The notes under the pieces: generated by a model
What the model saw: the letters and a program-made list of their open reading frames with translations, nothing else
Databases searched by the model: none
Told to the model about the DNA's origin: nothing
Shown here: piece after piece, positions 24,086-34,769 of the stretch
Layout: every line of letters starts with the position of its first letter
How positions within the stretch are numbered: the first letter of the stretch is position 1
Translations under genes and position numbers: made by a program
Source of the DNA: Azoarcus sp. KH32C
Lineage (GTDB): Bacteria; Pseudomonadota; Gammaproteobacteria; Burkholderiales; Rhodocyclaceae
DNA: 64,000 bases
Direction of reading: 5' to 3'
Assembly (NCBI RefSeq): GCF_000349945.1
Contig: NC_020516.1
Coordinates: 1,240,001 to 1,304,000 of the forward strand

Positions 24086-27000
24086 CCATGGGACCTTCGC
24101 GCTGGCACGCAATCGCGGAATCGAACTTCGCCTGGGAGCGCGAGGCGCTCGACTGGCTGCGGGAACAACTCCCCGATCGCGACCCGTGGCACGTCTGGAG
24201 TAACTTCGAGTTCATCGACGACCAAGGCAAGGTCAATGAGGTGGATGCGCTCGTACTGTCGCCGGCCGGCCTCTTCTTGGTCGAGATCAAGAGTCGTCCG
24301 GGGAGGGTCTCGGGGGACGCTCACTCGTGGACCTGGGTCACCGACGGCCGCGCGCGGACGGCCGATAACCCGCTGCTCCTCACCGACCGCAAGGCCAAGC
24401 GGCTTGCCAGTCTGTTGCGGCGCCAGTCGGCCATCGTCAAGGCCAAGATCCGGCTGCCGTTTGTCGAGCCGCTGGTGTTCCTGTCATCCACCTCGCTCGA
24501 CTTCCAGCTTACGGGGCCAGCTGCTGCCGGCGCTTACCGCAGGGGCCGCCCTGGCCTGCCGGGGGACGACGGTATCGTCGGCGTGCTGGCGCAGGGGCTG
24601 CGCGGCTTGGTCCGGCACCCCGTGGATCATCAGCAAGCGCGTGCCATCACCCGGGGGCTGACCGAGGCTGGCGTCCGTCCGTCGAACAAGTACCGACAGG
24701 TCGGCGACTACGAACTGGTCAAGTTGCTCACCGAGGGTGACGGATTTCAGGACTGGCAGGTCCGCCACGTCAGCGTCGATACGGTGCAGCGACGGGCACG
24801 GATCTACACGATTGCCACCGCCTCAAGCCCCGAGGAGCGTACCGCCCGGGCGCGTCAGGCACGGCGTGAGTTCGAGGTGCTGGAAGGTATCGACCATCCG
24901 GGCATCCTGCGCTGCAACGACTACAAGGACACCGAGCTCGGCCCCACGCTTATCTTCGACCACGACCCCGCTTCGGTCAGGCTCGACCACCTGATTAGCG
25001 AGCGTGGACAACACCTCAGTGTCGACCAGCGGCTGCAGCTTGTGCGTGACATCGCCGAGGCGCTCAAGTACGCGCACGGCAAGCGCCTTTATCACCGAGC
25101 ACTCGGCCCGCAGAGTGTCCTGGTGCGGGAGGACGGCAGCGCGCTGAAGGTCCAGTTGATGAACTGGCAGACGGCGGCCCGTGATGTCGATGCGGACGAC
25201 ACCGTCCATCGCACCACCGGCACCCAGCACGTCGAGGCCTATGTCGAAGACCCCGGTCTGGTCTATCTCGCACCGGAGACGACGCGGGCGGATCCCGCCC
25301 ACGGGGCCGAGCTGGACGTGTTCTCGCTTGGTTGCTTGACCTGGCTGATCTTCAGCGGCAAGCCGCCTGCGACTTCCACGCTCGAGCTCGCCGTCAAGCT
25401 GCGCGACGGGCAGGGGCTGCGTTTATCCGACGTCATGGACGGCTGCGGCAAGCGGCTGCAGGAACTCGTCCAGTACGCCACGCATCCGGATGTTCTCGGC
25501 CGTTACGACAACATCCAGGGCTTTCTTGCCGACCTCGAGGGTGTCGAGGACGAACTCACCACGCCCGATCCCGAAGCCACTGTCGATCCGTCCGACGCAG
25601 TGAAGGGCGACCGCCTCGAAGGCGGCTTCACCGTCGTCCGGCGCATGGGGCGCGGTTCATCCAGCGTCGCGCTACTCGTCGAACAGGACGGTACCGGCGA
25701 GGAGTTCGTCCTCAAGGTTGCCAACGACCTTGCGCACAGCGACAACCTGCAGGCCGAAGGCGAGGCGCTCGCCAAGCTGCGTCATCCGAACATTGTCGAG
25801 TATCGCCAGACGCTGCGCATCGCCGACCGCACGGCGCTGCTCCTCAAGAGCGCCGGCGAGCAGACCCTGACTGAAAAGCTCGGGGACGGGCGCCTCTCGC
25901 TCGATATGCTCCATCGTTTCGGTGAAGAGCTGATCGAAGCGGTCCGTCACCTGGAAGACAAGGCGGTCATCCACCGCGACATCAAGCCCGACAATATCGG
26001 CATCAGCAGTGGACGTAGCGGAAAGCTGCAACTCGTGCTCTTCGACTTCTCGCTGTGCCGTACTCCGGCAGAGAACCTTACCGCTGGTACGCCCCCGTAT
26101 CTCGACCCCTTCTTGCCCTTGCGACCGGGCAAGCGTTGGGACCTTTACGCCGAACGCTTTGCCGCCGCCGTTACGCTCTACGAAATGGCGGTCGGCAATC
26201 GACCGCGCTGGGGCGCTGGCCCCAACTCGCCCGCCGTAGTGAACGAGGCCCTGAAGTTCGAGACGGGCGTGTTCGACCCCGCCATCCGGGCGCCACTGGA
26301 CCAGTTCTTCTCACGCGCGCTCGCACGTGACTTCCGCGACCGCTTCGACAACGCCGAAGACATGCTGCGCTCGTGGCGCAAGGTCTTCGAGGTGCTGACC
26401 ACCACGCACCCGACCACCGCCCAAGGCTTCGAAGCAATCGCGTTTGCCGCCTCTGCCGAAACGACGATGGGCGAGCTCGGCTACAGCCTCGAGGCTCGGG
26501 ATGTGCTGGAGCACATGGGCATCCACAACGTTCGCGAGCTGCTGGCCGTCGATCGCATCCGCTTCCGCTATCTGCGTGGCGTCGGCGACAAGATCCGCAA
26601 GGAGATCCGCCTCAAGGCCAAGGAACTCGCGCGGCTGCGCCCCGACCTCACCCAAGGCCGCGGCACCCTGCACGAGATCGAGGAGGGCGCGGCTAGCGAC
26701 AAGGCCGCGGTCAGCATCAACGAACTGGCCCGGCAGCTGTTGCCGCGCCGCCCGGCAGGCGACGACCGGCCAGAGGAGGCCGCGCTCGCCCTGTATCTCG
26801 GGCTGGATGACGGCGTAAGCGAGAACGAGGCGGACAGCCGGGCACGCCTTCGTCGCGAAGGCAGCTGGCCGACGCTCGGCGAAGCTGCCGTCGCGTGCGG
26901 ACTCGATCGCAGCGAGCTGACCGACGCCCTCGTCAAGGCACGCGAACGCTGGCTCAAAAACCCGGCGTTCACCGAACTGCGCAACCAGCTCGACACCTTG

Positions 27001-28332
27001 CTGCACGGCCAAGGGCAGGTGATGACCAGCAGCGAGGCCGCACTTGCTCTGCTGGCACTGCGCGGCTGTGCCGAACAGAGTGACGACGAGCGCCTGCGCC
27101 TCGCCGGGGCGGTGCTGCGTGCTGCCGTCGAGGCCGAAAGCCATCTCGAGAAGCCTCGCTTCGAACTGTTCGATCACTCGCCGACACCGCTCATCGCGAC
27201 CAGTGCCGCGTGGGCCGATTACGCCCGTCAGCTTGGCTCTGCGGCAGATCTCAGTGCCTTGGCGGACCCGCTACTTCCGCCTGCCCGTGTCATGCAGGCG
27301 CTCGAAGGCATTCGCTCCCCGATACCGTCGGATGAGGACTCGGCGGAGCAGATCCGTCTCATCCAGCCCGCCCGCTTGCTGCGCCTCGCCACCGCGGCAT
27401 CGCGCACGGCCGCGCTCTCCAGCCGGCAGGAGATCTATCTGCGCAACATGCCGGCCCTGCAGGCGCTGCGTCAGTCCCTGGGTGCCCTCGTCAGCCTGCC
27501 GGACCTGGAAGTGGCAGACCTCAAGGCACGCGTGCGTGGTCGCTACCCGGAAGCCGAAGCGTTGCCGGGCCGCCCCGCGCTGGATCGGCTGCTCGAAGAG
27601 GTCGACGCCCCATTCCGTTGGGACGATACCGCGCGTGTCTTCAAGCGCACCAACTTCAACGGAAACGGCACCGGGGGCGCTACGACCTCGTTTCAGCGCC
27701 TCACCACGGTCGACGGCCATGCGCTCGCCGACGCCGCTATTCAGGATGCCCAGCAGCTCGAAGACCGCCTGCAGCGCAATCTGCGTCAGGGCGGATTGCT
27801 CGTGCTATGCGTCGAGCCGCGTCTTGCCGCACGGGCCGAGGCCGAGCTGTTGCGCCGGTTTGGCAACAATCCGGCAGATCCCACCGGTATGCTCGTCCGC
27901 GTCAGCTTCGACGCGTTGATGATCAAGGCGTTGCGCGAACAGGCCGAGGTGCTCCGCATCGACTGGAACGTCATCCTGCGTGCCGATGGAGCGGCCCGCG
28001 ACAGTCGCGACTGGGCCAACCTGCAGCGTCTCGTGCAGCGGGCGCTGCCGGGCCTGAAGGTGCGCCTGCTGCAGAGCGAGGTTCCGGCGCTGCTGACGAG
28101 CCCCGGTCTGCTCGCACACTACGGCCTGATGAGTCTAATTTCAGACCTGGAGTCGCAGGTCGGTTGCCCCGGCTGTACGCCCGCTCTATGGCTACTTCTG
28201 CCAACCCGTCGGCAGGGCTTGCCGACGCTCGACGGGGTGCCCGTGCCGCTCGTGAACGCGAGCGCCGCGGCCGACGTGCCCCAGTCATGGATCGAGAATC
28301 GTCATCGCGCGACGCTCGCCACTCAATCCTGA
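24082..28332 (+). CDS. pglW: BREX type 2 protein kinase PglW
   Basis: A 1416-aa protein. The N-terminal NERD nuclease-like domain has NEVDALVLSPAGLFLVEIKS at residues ~53-72 (acidic-ExK core). A first kinase-like domain (~215-480) is degenerate: the catalytic loop reads YHRALGPQSV and the DFG region MNWQ, so it is a pseudokinase. A second kinase domain (~515-790) keeps VIHRDIKPDN and DFS in place of DFG, with GRGSSSVA and VLKV for ATP and Lys, and is probably active. The C-terminal ~600 residues contain HhH/HTH-like segments. PglW is the Ser/Thr kinase of the phage growth limitation (Pgl/BREX-2) system, which modifies host DNA with PglX and blocks phage. It heads the core genes of the operon. 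Confidence 0.93.
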   Translation: MTMGPSRWHAIAESNFAWEREALDWLREQLPDRDPWHVWSNFEFIDDQGKVNEVDALVLSPAGLFLVEIKSRPGRVSGDAHSWTWVTDGRARTADNPLLLTDRKAKRLASLLRRQSAIVKAKIRLPFVEPLVFLSSTSLDFQLTGPAAAGAYRRGRPGLPGDDGIVGVLAQGLRGLVRHPVDHQQARAITRGLTEAGVRPSNKYRQVGDYELVKLLTEGDGFQDWQVRHVSVDTVQRRARIYTIATASSPEERTARARQARREFEVLEGIDHPGILRCNDYKDTELGPTLIFDHDPASVRLDHLISERGQHLSVDQRLQLVRDIAEALKYAHGKRLYHRALGPQSVLVREDGSALKVQLMNWQTAARDVDADDTVHRTTGTQHVEAYVEDPGLVYLAPETTRADPAHGAELDVFSLGCLTWLIFSGKPPATSTLELAVKLRDGQGLRLSDVMDGCGKRLQELVQYATHPDVLGRYDNIQGFLADLEGVEDELTTPDPEATVDPSDAVKGDRLEGGFTVVRRMGRGSSSVALLVEQDGTGEEFVLKVANDLAHSDNLQAEGEALAKLRHPNIVEYRQTLRIADRTALLLKSAGEQTLTEKLGDGRLSLDMLHRFGEELIEAVRHLEDKAVIHRDIKPDNIGISSGRSGKLQLVLFDFSLCRTPAENLTAGTPPYLDPFLPLRPGKRWDLYAERFAAAVTLYEMAVGNRPRWGAGPNSPAVVNEALKFETGVFDPAIRAPLDQFFSRALARDFRDRFDNAEDMLRSWRKVFEVLTTTHPTTAQGFEAIAFAASAETTMGELGYSLEARDVLEHMGIHNVRELLAVDRIRFRYLRGVGDKIRKEIRLKAKELARLRPDLTQGRGTLHEIEEGAASDKAAVSINELARQLLPRRPAGDDRPEEAALALYLGLDDGVSENEADSRARLRREGSWPTLGEAAVACGLDRSELTDALVKARERWLKNPAFTELRNQLDTLLHGQGQVMTSSEAALALLALRGCAEQSDDERLRLAGAVLRAAVEAESHLEKPRFELFDHSPTPLIATSAAWADYARQLGSAADLSALADPLLPPARVMQALEGIRSPIPSDEDSAEQIRLIQPARLLRLATAASRTAALSSRQEIYLRNMPALQALRQSLGALVSLPDLEVADLKARVRGRYPEAEALPGRPALDRLLEEVDAPFRWDDTARVFKRTNFNGNGTGGATTSFQRLTTVDGHALADAAIQDAQQLEDRLQRNLRQGGLLVLCVEPRLAARAEAELLRRFGNNPADPTGMLVRVSFDALMIKALREQAEVLRIDWNVILRADGAARDSRDWANLQRLVQRALPGLKVRLLQSEVPALLTSPGLLAHYGLMSLISDLESQVGCPGCTPALWLLLPTRRQGLPTLDGVPVPLVNASAAADVPQSWIENRHRATLATQS

Positions 28333-28374
28333 GAGGCATTGCCCTCTCGTGAAACCAGACACCGGAATCCGCTC

Positions 28375-31300
28375 GTGATCCACGCCCCACACCTGCTCGC
28401 CGACCTCACCCGCCAACTCAAGCGGCTCGAAGACGACCTGCGCGCCCGCATCAACGAGGTGCCGGACCTCAAGGCCAGCTTGCAGGTTGAATGGCAGGCG
28501 GCTTGCGACGCAGACCGCTGCGCCGAACCGTTCGAAAGCTGGGTGGAGCAGGTGATCACCCAGGCGGGCGTGCATTGGCTGCTGTCCTGCGTCTTCCTGC
28601 GTTTCATCGAGGACAACGAGCTGGTCGACCGCCCCTGGCTGTCCGGCACGCCCGCGTCGGGTCGGCTCGCGTTGGCGCGTGACCGTCACGAAGCCTACTT
28701 CCGCGCCCACCCGCGCGAAACCGACCGCGACTACCTGCTCGCCGCTTTCCGCGAGGCCGGCACGCTGCACGGCCTGCAGACCTTCTTCGACGAGGCGCAC
28801 AACCCGGTCTTCCGGCTGGGCATCAGCGGCGACGCCGCGATGGCGCTGCGCCAGTTCTGGCAGACGGTCGATCCCAACACCGGCGTGCTCGCGCATGACT
28901 TCACCGACCCCGAGTGGGACACCCGTTTCCTCGGTGACCTCTACCAGGACCTGTCCGAGGCCACCCGCAAGCGCTACGCACTGTTGCAGACACCCGAGTT
29001 CGTCGAGGAATTCATCCTCGACCGCACGCTGACTCCGGCCATGCGCGAGTTCGGCTACCAGACCGCGCGCATGATCGACCCCACCTGCGGCTCCGGCCAC
29101 TTCCTGCTCGGCGGCTTCCAGCGCTTGGTGGCCGAATGGCAGCGTCGCGAGCCCGGCCGCAACCCGCGCGACATCGCGCAGCAGGCGCTCGACGCGGTGG
29201 CGGGCGTGGACCTCAATCCCTTCGCGGTGGCGATTGCACGCTTCCGACTGCTCGTGGCGGCGCTCAAGGTGTGCGAGGTACGGCGGCTCGCGGACGCTCC
29301 CAACCTGAAGATGAACGTCGCCATCGGCGACAGCCTGCTGCACGGGCAACGCTTTGGACTGGGCGGCACAAGCGGTATCCGTTCGGACGAACTGTTCGAC
29401 GCAGCGGAGACGCATGCCGACACGGGCTTGGCCCATGCCTACGTCAGTGAAGACTTGAGAGAGGTGCAATTCATCCTCGGCCGCCAGTACCACGCGGTGG
29501 TAGGCAACCCGCCTTACATCGTCGTCAAGGATGCTGCGCTGAACCAGGCTTATCGCCACCGCTACGCGAGTTGCCACATGAAATACTCGCTCGGCTGCCC
29601 CTTTACGGAGCGCTTCTTCGAACTGGCGCAGACCGGGCGGGACGGCCTTGCGGCGGGTTTCGTCGGCCTGATTACCACCAACAGCTTCATGAAGCGGGAG
29701 TTCGGCTCGAAGCTCATCGAGCAGGTGTTGCCGCGGATCGACTTGACCCACGTCATCGACACGTCGGGCGCCTACATACCGGGGCACGGGACGCCGACGG
29801 TGATCCTGTACGGCCGTCATCGGCCGCCGGTCGGTGAGGGCGTGCGGACGGTGATGGGGATCAAGGGCGAGCCGTCTACACCTGACGACCCTGCAAAGGG
29901 CTTGGTGTGGTCTGCCATTCTCGATCAGATCGACCGGGAGGGCTCGGAGAGCCAGTTCGTCAGCGTCGCGGATACATCGCGGGCGACTTTCCGCAAGCAT
30001 CCGTGGAGCATCGGTGGGGGCGGCGCGGCCGAACTGCTGGAGCGTACTGAGGCGGCAGCACCCAAGCGACTTTCTTCCCAAGTCGAATCGATCGGGTTCA
30101 TGGCGATTACGGGCGAAGATGAGGCGTTCTTGGTTCCTGAGCACATCGCGCGGCGGATCGGTGCTCCGGCAAGACGGTTCGCAGTCGGGGACAGCGTTCG
30201 CGACTGGGTATGCGGAGGGGAGTCTCTCGTCGAATTTCCTTACGTGGCGTCGACTTCGGGCTTCGATCCGGTTCCCTTCGTAGCTGGTTCGATGTATGAC
30301 CGCTGGTCGTGGCCCAACCGAACATACCTTCGCTCGCGGGTGATGTTTGGCAAGACTGCCGAGCAGCATGGCTATCGTTGGGATCAGTACATGCAGTTCA
30401 TTGAAAGCCGCGTTTCCGCGCGGCGTCTGATTACCTTCGGAGAAGTCGCCACCCACAACCACTTCGTCCTCGACCGCGGCGGCAAAGTGTTCAAGCAGAC
30501 CGCGCCGGTCATCAAGTTGCCGGCCGAGGCGACTGACGATGATCACCTTGGGCAGGTGGGACTGTTGAACTCGTCGGTGGCGTGCTTCTGGTTTCAACAG
30601 GTGTGCCATAACAAGGGTGGCCCCGGTGGTGGTAGTAGTAAGGACGAGAAGTGGCACGATTTCTATGCCTTCAACTCGACCAAGGTCGCTGAGTTTCCGC
30701 TGGTAGAAGATCGTCCGGTCGAGTTGGCGAGACGGATTGATCAACTCGCCCAGGCTTGGCAGGCGCAACTTCCGGGCAGGCTCATTGCGGCCGTCGCAAC
30801 TGAGGCGAACGGAATCAATCGTGCTTTGTTGGATGACGCCAAGGACCGCGCAGCCTCCTTCCGGAGGAACATGATTGCGCTGCAAGAGGAACTTGATTGG
30901 CATTGCTATCGACTTTACGGACTCCTGGATGACCCACTGGAATGCGGTGATCCGCCCGAGGTGGCTCCGGGCGAGCGTGCCTTTGAGATCGTCATGGCGC
31001 GTCGCCTCGCTGCGGGAGCGCTCCAGACGCGCTGGTTCGAGTGGCTTGGAATTGCACCGGTCGTCGCGATACCAGCTCGGTGGCCGGAGCACTATCGCAG
31101 CCTTGTTCAGCGCCGAATCGACCTTATTGAATCGGATCGCAACATTGGGCTGGTCGAGTCATTCAACTGCAAACGGCGGTGGGAAACGACGTCGTGGGAG
31201 GACCTGGAGCAAGCCGCATTGCGCGACTGGCTACTCGCTCGCCTAGAGTCGCCGCGCTACTGGCCACGGGGCGCCGAGGGCGACGGTGGGGGAGAAGGCG

Positions 31301-32016
31301 GGGCGGGGCAACCGGTTCAACTTTCTAGTATCAACCGAGTCGCCGACGCGGCACGGCTCGACGCCGATCTCATGCAGATCGCCGAACTCTACGCCGGCCG
31401 TCCCGACTTCGACGTGACGCGACTGGTCGGCGAACTGGTCGCAGCCGAGTCCATGCCCTTCCTGCCGGTGCTGCGTTACACCGAGTCCGGACTGCGCAAG
31501 CGTGCCCAGTGGGAAGACTGCTGGGCGCTGCAGCGGCGAGAGGATGCGGGTGAGGAGGTCGGTAAGATTCCCGTCCCGCCCAAGTACCAGAGCAAGGACT
31601 TCCAGAAGGCCGACTTCTGGCGTCTGCGCGGCGGGCTGGACGTGCCCAAGGAGCGCTGGGTGAGCTACCCCGGCTGCGAACGCGGCGCCGACGGCAGCCT
31701 GCCAATCGCCTGGGCCGGCTGGGACCACCTGCAACAGGCCACCGCGCTCGCGACCTACTACCTCGATGCGAAGGACCTGGAAGGCTGGCCCACCGACCGC
31801 CTGCTGCCGCTCCTCGCCGGCCTGCTGGAATTGCTGCCTTGGCTCAAGCAGTGGCACAACGACCTCGACCCCAACTTCGGCGAGCACATGGGCGACTACT
31901 ACGACGGCTTCGTCCGCGACGAGGCGCGGGCGCACGGTGTGACGCTGGAGCAGCTGCGGGAGTGGAGGCCGGCGGTGACGGCAGCGCGACGTGGGCGGCG
32001 GCGGAGCGCGTCGTGA
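28375..32016 (+). CDS. pglX: BREX type 2 adenine-specific DNA methyltransferase PglX
   Basis: A 1213-aa protein with GTG start at 28375 (VIHAPHLLADLTRQL matches the usual PglX start). The SAM motif DPTCGSGHFLLGGF lies at ~234-247 and the catalytic NPPY (VVGNPPYIVV) near 378, both diagnostic of gamma-class N6-adenine methyltransferases. A long Eco57I-like target-recognition region follows. PglX marks host DNA in BREX so that unmodified phage DNA is restricted. It lies 42 bp after pglW. I see no homopolymer tract suited to phase variation inside it, unlike some Pgl loci. A very long open frame on the opposite strand is a codon-bias shadow. Confidence 0.93.
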   Translation: MIHAPHLLADLTRQLKRLEDDLRARINEVPDLKASLQVEWQAACDADRCAEPFESWVEQVITQAGVHWLLSCVFLRFIEDNELVDRPWLSGTPASGRLALARDRHEAYFRAHPRETDRDYLLAAFREAGTLHGLQTFFDEAHNPVFRLGISGDAAMALRQFWQTVDPNTGVLAHDFTDPEWDTRFLGDLYQDLSEATRKRYALLQTPEFVEEFILDRTLTPAMREFGYQTARMIDPTCGSGHFLLGGFQRLVAEWQRREPGRNPRDIAQQALDAVAGVDLNPFAVAIARFRLLVAALKVCEVRRLADAPNLKMNVAIGDSLLHGQRFGLGGTSGIRSDELFDAAETHADTGLAHAYVSEDLREVQFILGRQYHAVVGNPPYIVVKDAALNQAYRHRYASCHMKYSLGCPFTERFFELAQTGRDGLAAGFVGLITTNSFMKREFGSKLIEQVLPRIDLTHVIDTSGAYIPGHGTPTVILYGRHRPPVGEGVRTVMGIKGEPSTPDDPAKGLVWSAILDQIDREGSESQFVSVADTSRATFRKHPWSIGGGGAAELLERTEAAAPKRLSSQVESIGFMAITGEDEAFLVPEHIARRIGAPARRFAVGDSVRDWVCGGESLVEFPYVASTSGFDPVPFVAGSMYDRWSWPNRTYLRSRVMFGKTAEQHGYRWDQYMQFIESRVSARRLITFGEVATHNHFVLDRGGKVFKQTAPVIKLPAEATDDDHLGQVGLLNSSVACFWFQQVCHNKGGPGGGSSKDEKWHDFYAFNSTKVAEFPLVEDRPVELARRIDQLAQAWQAQLPGRLIAAVATEANGINRALLDDAKDRAASFRRNMIALQEELDWHCYRLYGLLDDPLECGDPPEVAPGERAFEIVMARRLAAGALQTRWFEWLGIAPVVAIPARWPEHYRSLVQRRIDLIESDRNIGLVESFNCKRRWETTSWEDLEQAALRDWLLARLESPRYWPRGAEGDGGGEGGAGQPVQLSSINRVADAARLDADLMQIAELYAGRPDFDVTRLVGELVAAESMPFLPVLRYTESGLRKRAQWEDCWALQRREDAGEEVGKIPVPPKYQSKDFQKADFWRLRGGLDVPKERWVSYPGCERGADGSLPIAWAGWDHLQQATALATYYLDAKDLEGWPTDRLLPLLAGLLELLPWLKQWHNDLDPNFGEHMGDYYDGFVRDEARAHGVTLEQLREWRPAVTAARRGRRRSAS

Positions 32017-32085
32017 TAGTCACGTCATTGTGTGCTATGTGCGGGGCGAACGTGGTGGGATCCACGATGCCAACGGGAAGCCATC

Positions 32086-34758
32086 ATGAATAATTCGATA
32101 TCTGTGACTGACCACTACACCTACGCGAAATTCTGGCGCTGCGCCCTCCAGGTCAATCCTGTCGGGTATAACGGCGCCTATCGCGGCGCAGAGCATGGTT
32201 TGGGCGAGCAGGATTACAACCGGGCCCTGCTGGATAAGTGCCTTGAACTCGATATCAAGGTGGTGGGCATCGCGGATCATGGCAGCGTCGCGAGCGTGGA
32301 TATGCTGCGCCAGACTCTGCAACCCCATGGAATCGTTGTCTTCCCCGGCTTCGAGATCGCCTCGAACGACAAAGCCCATTTTGTGTGCCTGTTCGCCGAG
32401 GACACGAGCAGCCAGCAGTTGGAACGTTATCTTGGCACGCTGGATCTACTGGACCCGACGGACGGCGTGCTTCCCTCGACTTTGAGCTCGGCCCATCTCA
32501 TCGAGAAGGTGGAGCAGCTTGGTGGTTTCATCTATGCCGCGCATTGCACCAATGAACGCGGTTTGCTGAAGCTTCGGCAGAACCACGTATGGCAGATGCC
32601 CAAGCTGAGGGCAGCACAGATTCCAGGCTCGATCGAGGATCTCAGGGGCATCGAGGACGACTTCTACCGGAAGGCTTTTCTGAACAAGCTGAATGATTAC
32701 CGGCGAGAGCGGCCCATGGCCGTCATCAACGCCAAGGACGTTGCGAAACCCGAGGACCTTGAGGATCCCGGCGCGACCTGCTGGATCAAGATGACGCGGC
32801 CAAGCTTCGCAGCGTTCAAGGTAGCTTTTCTCGACCCTGGGTCACGCGTTCGTCTGAATTCCGACCGGGTTCAAGACCCCATCGGCCGGATTCTAAGGAT
32901 GAGCGTCTCGGGTGGGTACCTCGACGGCGTGGAGGTCACCTTCTCCGATCACCTGAATACGGTCATTGGCGGTCGGGGAACGGGCAAGTCGACCCTGCTT
33001 GAGTGTCTGCGATACGTGCTGGATATTCCTCCACGAGGGAAACAGGCTCAGAAGCTTCACCAGGAGATCCTCAAGGAGAACCTTGGAAAGTCAACGGGCC
33101 GTGTCGAGCTCGAGGTCGAGTCGTCATCGCAAAACGGCAAGCGGTACCGCATCTCGCGGCGCTATGGTGAGTACCCGATAGTGCGCGACGTCGATGGGAA
33201 CGTATCGACACTGCATCCGCGCGATCTTCTTCCTGGCATCGATATCTATGGCCAGAACGAGATATTTGAGCTGGCGCAGGATGATGCGAGCCGTCTGAAG
33301 TTGTTGGATCGCTTTCTGCCTCAGGACGACGATTACGCACAACGCAGCGCGGAGCTGCACAAGCGCCTGAAGGAAAACCAGTCGCGCCTGGTCAAAGTCC
33401 TGAGCGACTTTGATGATTTGAAGGCTGAGGTCGAGCGCTTGCCGAAGCTCGAGGAGCAACTGCAGGGATTCAAGAGTCTCGGCATTCAGGAAAAGCTGTC
33501 GAAGACACCGCTGCTTGTGCGTGAGCGCCAAATTGCTGAGCGGGCGAGCGAAGAATTGCAGAGGTTGCGTGAGGGGGTGGCTACCCTCCGGGACAGCTTG
33601 CCGGACCTTGCGTTTATCAGTGACAAGGCGCTGACCGGGCTGCCGGATACTGAGCAATTGCTTCCCATGCGTGCGCTTCTCGAGGCATTGCAGCAGAACT
33701 TCAGTCGCCACTTGGACACGATGGAGACCGAGTTGCGCGAGAGCGACGGCCGGTTCCAGAGTCTGATGGTTCAGTGGAAGGCTTCGCTGCAAACTCACGA
33801 GGTCGAATTGGAAAAGGCCTTGCGGAGCCTGCCTTCGATGGCGGGAAAGAGTGGACCGGAGGTCGGGGTCGCCTACCAACGCCTGATGCAGGACATCGAG
33901 CGGATCAAGCCTCTGAAAACGCGACTCGGGAATTTCGAGAACCTGCGTGCCAACGAGGAACAGGCGCGACGCAATTTGCTCGCCGAGCTGTCCGACTTGC
34001 GCGGGCAACGCATCGCAGCTCTGCAAACCGCGGCGAAGCGGCTAAACAGGCGTCTTGAGGGCAAGCTGAAGGTCGACATTGTGGCCGAAGCGGATCGGAC
34101 GCCGCTGAAGCGCTTCCTGCTGGGCTGCAATCTGGAGGGGGTCGGGGAACGACGCCTGGCGTGGATCGATGAACTCGATGGTGTGAGTTCGTTGACGTTG
34201 GCCCAGTCGATTCGCCAGGGGGCGGAATTCATACAGGCTTCGTTTGAATTAACCCCTCTTGTCGCGGAGGCCCTTGCCCGGTTACAGCCTTCGCAGCTGA
34301 TGGAGTTGGAGGCGCTGGAACTGGATCACCGGGTCGACATCTCCCTGAACGTTGCCCATCAAGGCGCTGCACCAGTATTCAGAGCTTTGGACAAGTTGTC
34401 CACAGGGCAACAGTGCACGGCGATTCTCCACATGTTGCTGCTGGAAAACGTTGATCCGCTCATCATGGATCAGCCAGAGGACAATCTCGATAACGCGTTC
34501 ATTGCCGAGCGGATCGTGAGTGAGTTGCGGGAAGCCAAGACCAGCCGGCAGTTCCTCTTCGCAACCCACAACGCGAATATCCCGGTGTTTGGTGATGCGG
34601 AATGGATCGGCGTGTTCACGGCGTCCGAGAACCATGGGTCGCTCGGGGTAGAGGCTCAGGGGTCGATCGACGTTCCTGCTATTCGGGACCAGGTCGCCAG
34701 TATCTTGGAGGGGGGGCGCGACGCGTTCATCCAGCGCAAGGAAAAGTATGAATTTTAG
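32086..34758 (+). CDS. trlF: TrlF-type protein: PHP phosphoesterase domain plus SMC/ABC-like ATPase
   Basis: An 890-aa protein. The N-terminal ~250 residues are a PHP-type metal phosphoesterase (VVGIADHGSVASVDML near 65, FPGFEIAS near 88, AAHC near 150). The ATPase then begins with Walker A GGRGTGKSTLLE near 295, followed by about 300 residues of predicted coiled coil. The SMC/RecN-like C-terminal half has LSTGQQCTAILHML (signature motif), LIMDQPEDNLDN (Walker B, ~793) and FATHNANIPV. This matches the TrlF family of AAA-like ATPases found in defence loci. It is inserted between pglX (69-bp gap) and the Schlafen-like gene (11-bp gap) in the BREX operon and probably adds a nuclease-type module. 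Its substrate is not known. Confidence 0.85.
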   Translation: MNNSISVTDHYTYAKFWRCALQVNPVGYNGAYRGAEHGLGEQDYNRALLDKCLELDIKVVGIADHGSVASVDMLRQTLQPHGIVVFPGFEIASNDKAHFVCLFAEDTSSQQLERYLGTLDLLDPTDGVLPSTLSSAHLIEKVEQLGGFIYAAHCTNERGLLKLRQNHVWQMPKLRAAQIPGSIEDLRGIEDDFYRKAFLNKLNDYRRERPMAVINAKDVAKPEDLEDPGATCWIKMTRPSFAAFKVAFLDPGSRVRLNSDRVQDPIGRILRMSVSGGYLDGVEVTFSDHLNTVIGGRGTGKSTLLECLRYVLDIPPRGKQAQKLHQEILKENLGKSTGRVELEVESSSQNGKRYRISRRYGEYPIVRDVDGNVSTLHPRDLLPGIDIYGQNEIFELAQDDASRLKLLDRFLPQDDDYAQRSAELHKRLKENQSRLVKVLSDFDDLKAEVERLPKLEEQLQGFKSLGIQEKLSKTPLLVRERQIAERASEELQRLREGVATLRDSLPDLAFISDKALTGLPDTEQLLPMRALLEALQQNFSRHLDTMETELRESDGRFQSLMVQWKASLQTHEVELEKALRSLPSMAGKSGPEVGVAYQRLMQDIERIKPLKTRLGNFENLRANEEQARRNLLAELSDLRGQRIAALQTAAKRLNRRLEGKLKVDIVAEADRTPLKRFLLGCNLEGVGERRLAWIDELDGVSSLTLAQSIRQGAEFIQASFELTPLVAEALARLQPSQLMELEALELDHRVDISLNVAHQGAAPVFRALDKLSTGQQCTAILHMLLLENVDPLIMDQPEDNLDNAFIAERIVSELREAKTSRQFLFATHNANIPVFGDAEWIGVFTASENHGSLGVEAQGSIDVPAIRDQVASILEGGRDAFIQRKEKYEF

Positions 34759-34769
34759 GATGGCTGGCC

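Noticed and set aside
28285..31092. 935-codon open frame on the minus strand opposite pglX
   Set aside because: It is antisense to a clear methyltransferase with all motifs, has no recognisable domain, and is explained by GC-rich codon bias. The same holds for the long antisense frames at 35727-38270 and 42492-43757.
34710..34716. G7 run near the 3' end of trlF as a phase-variation tract
   Set aside because: Seven G in GC-rich DNA is not unusual, and slippage would alter only the last ~14 codons.
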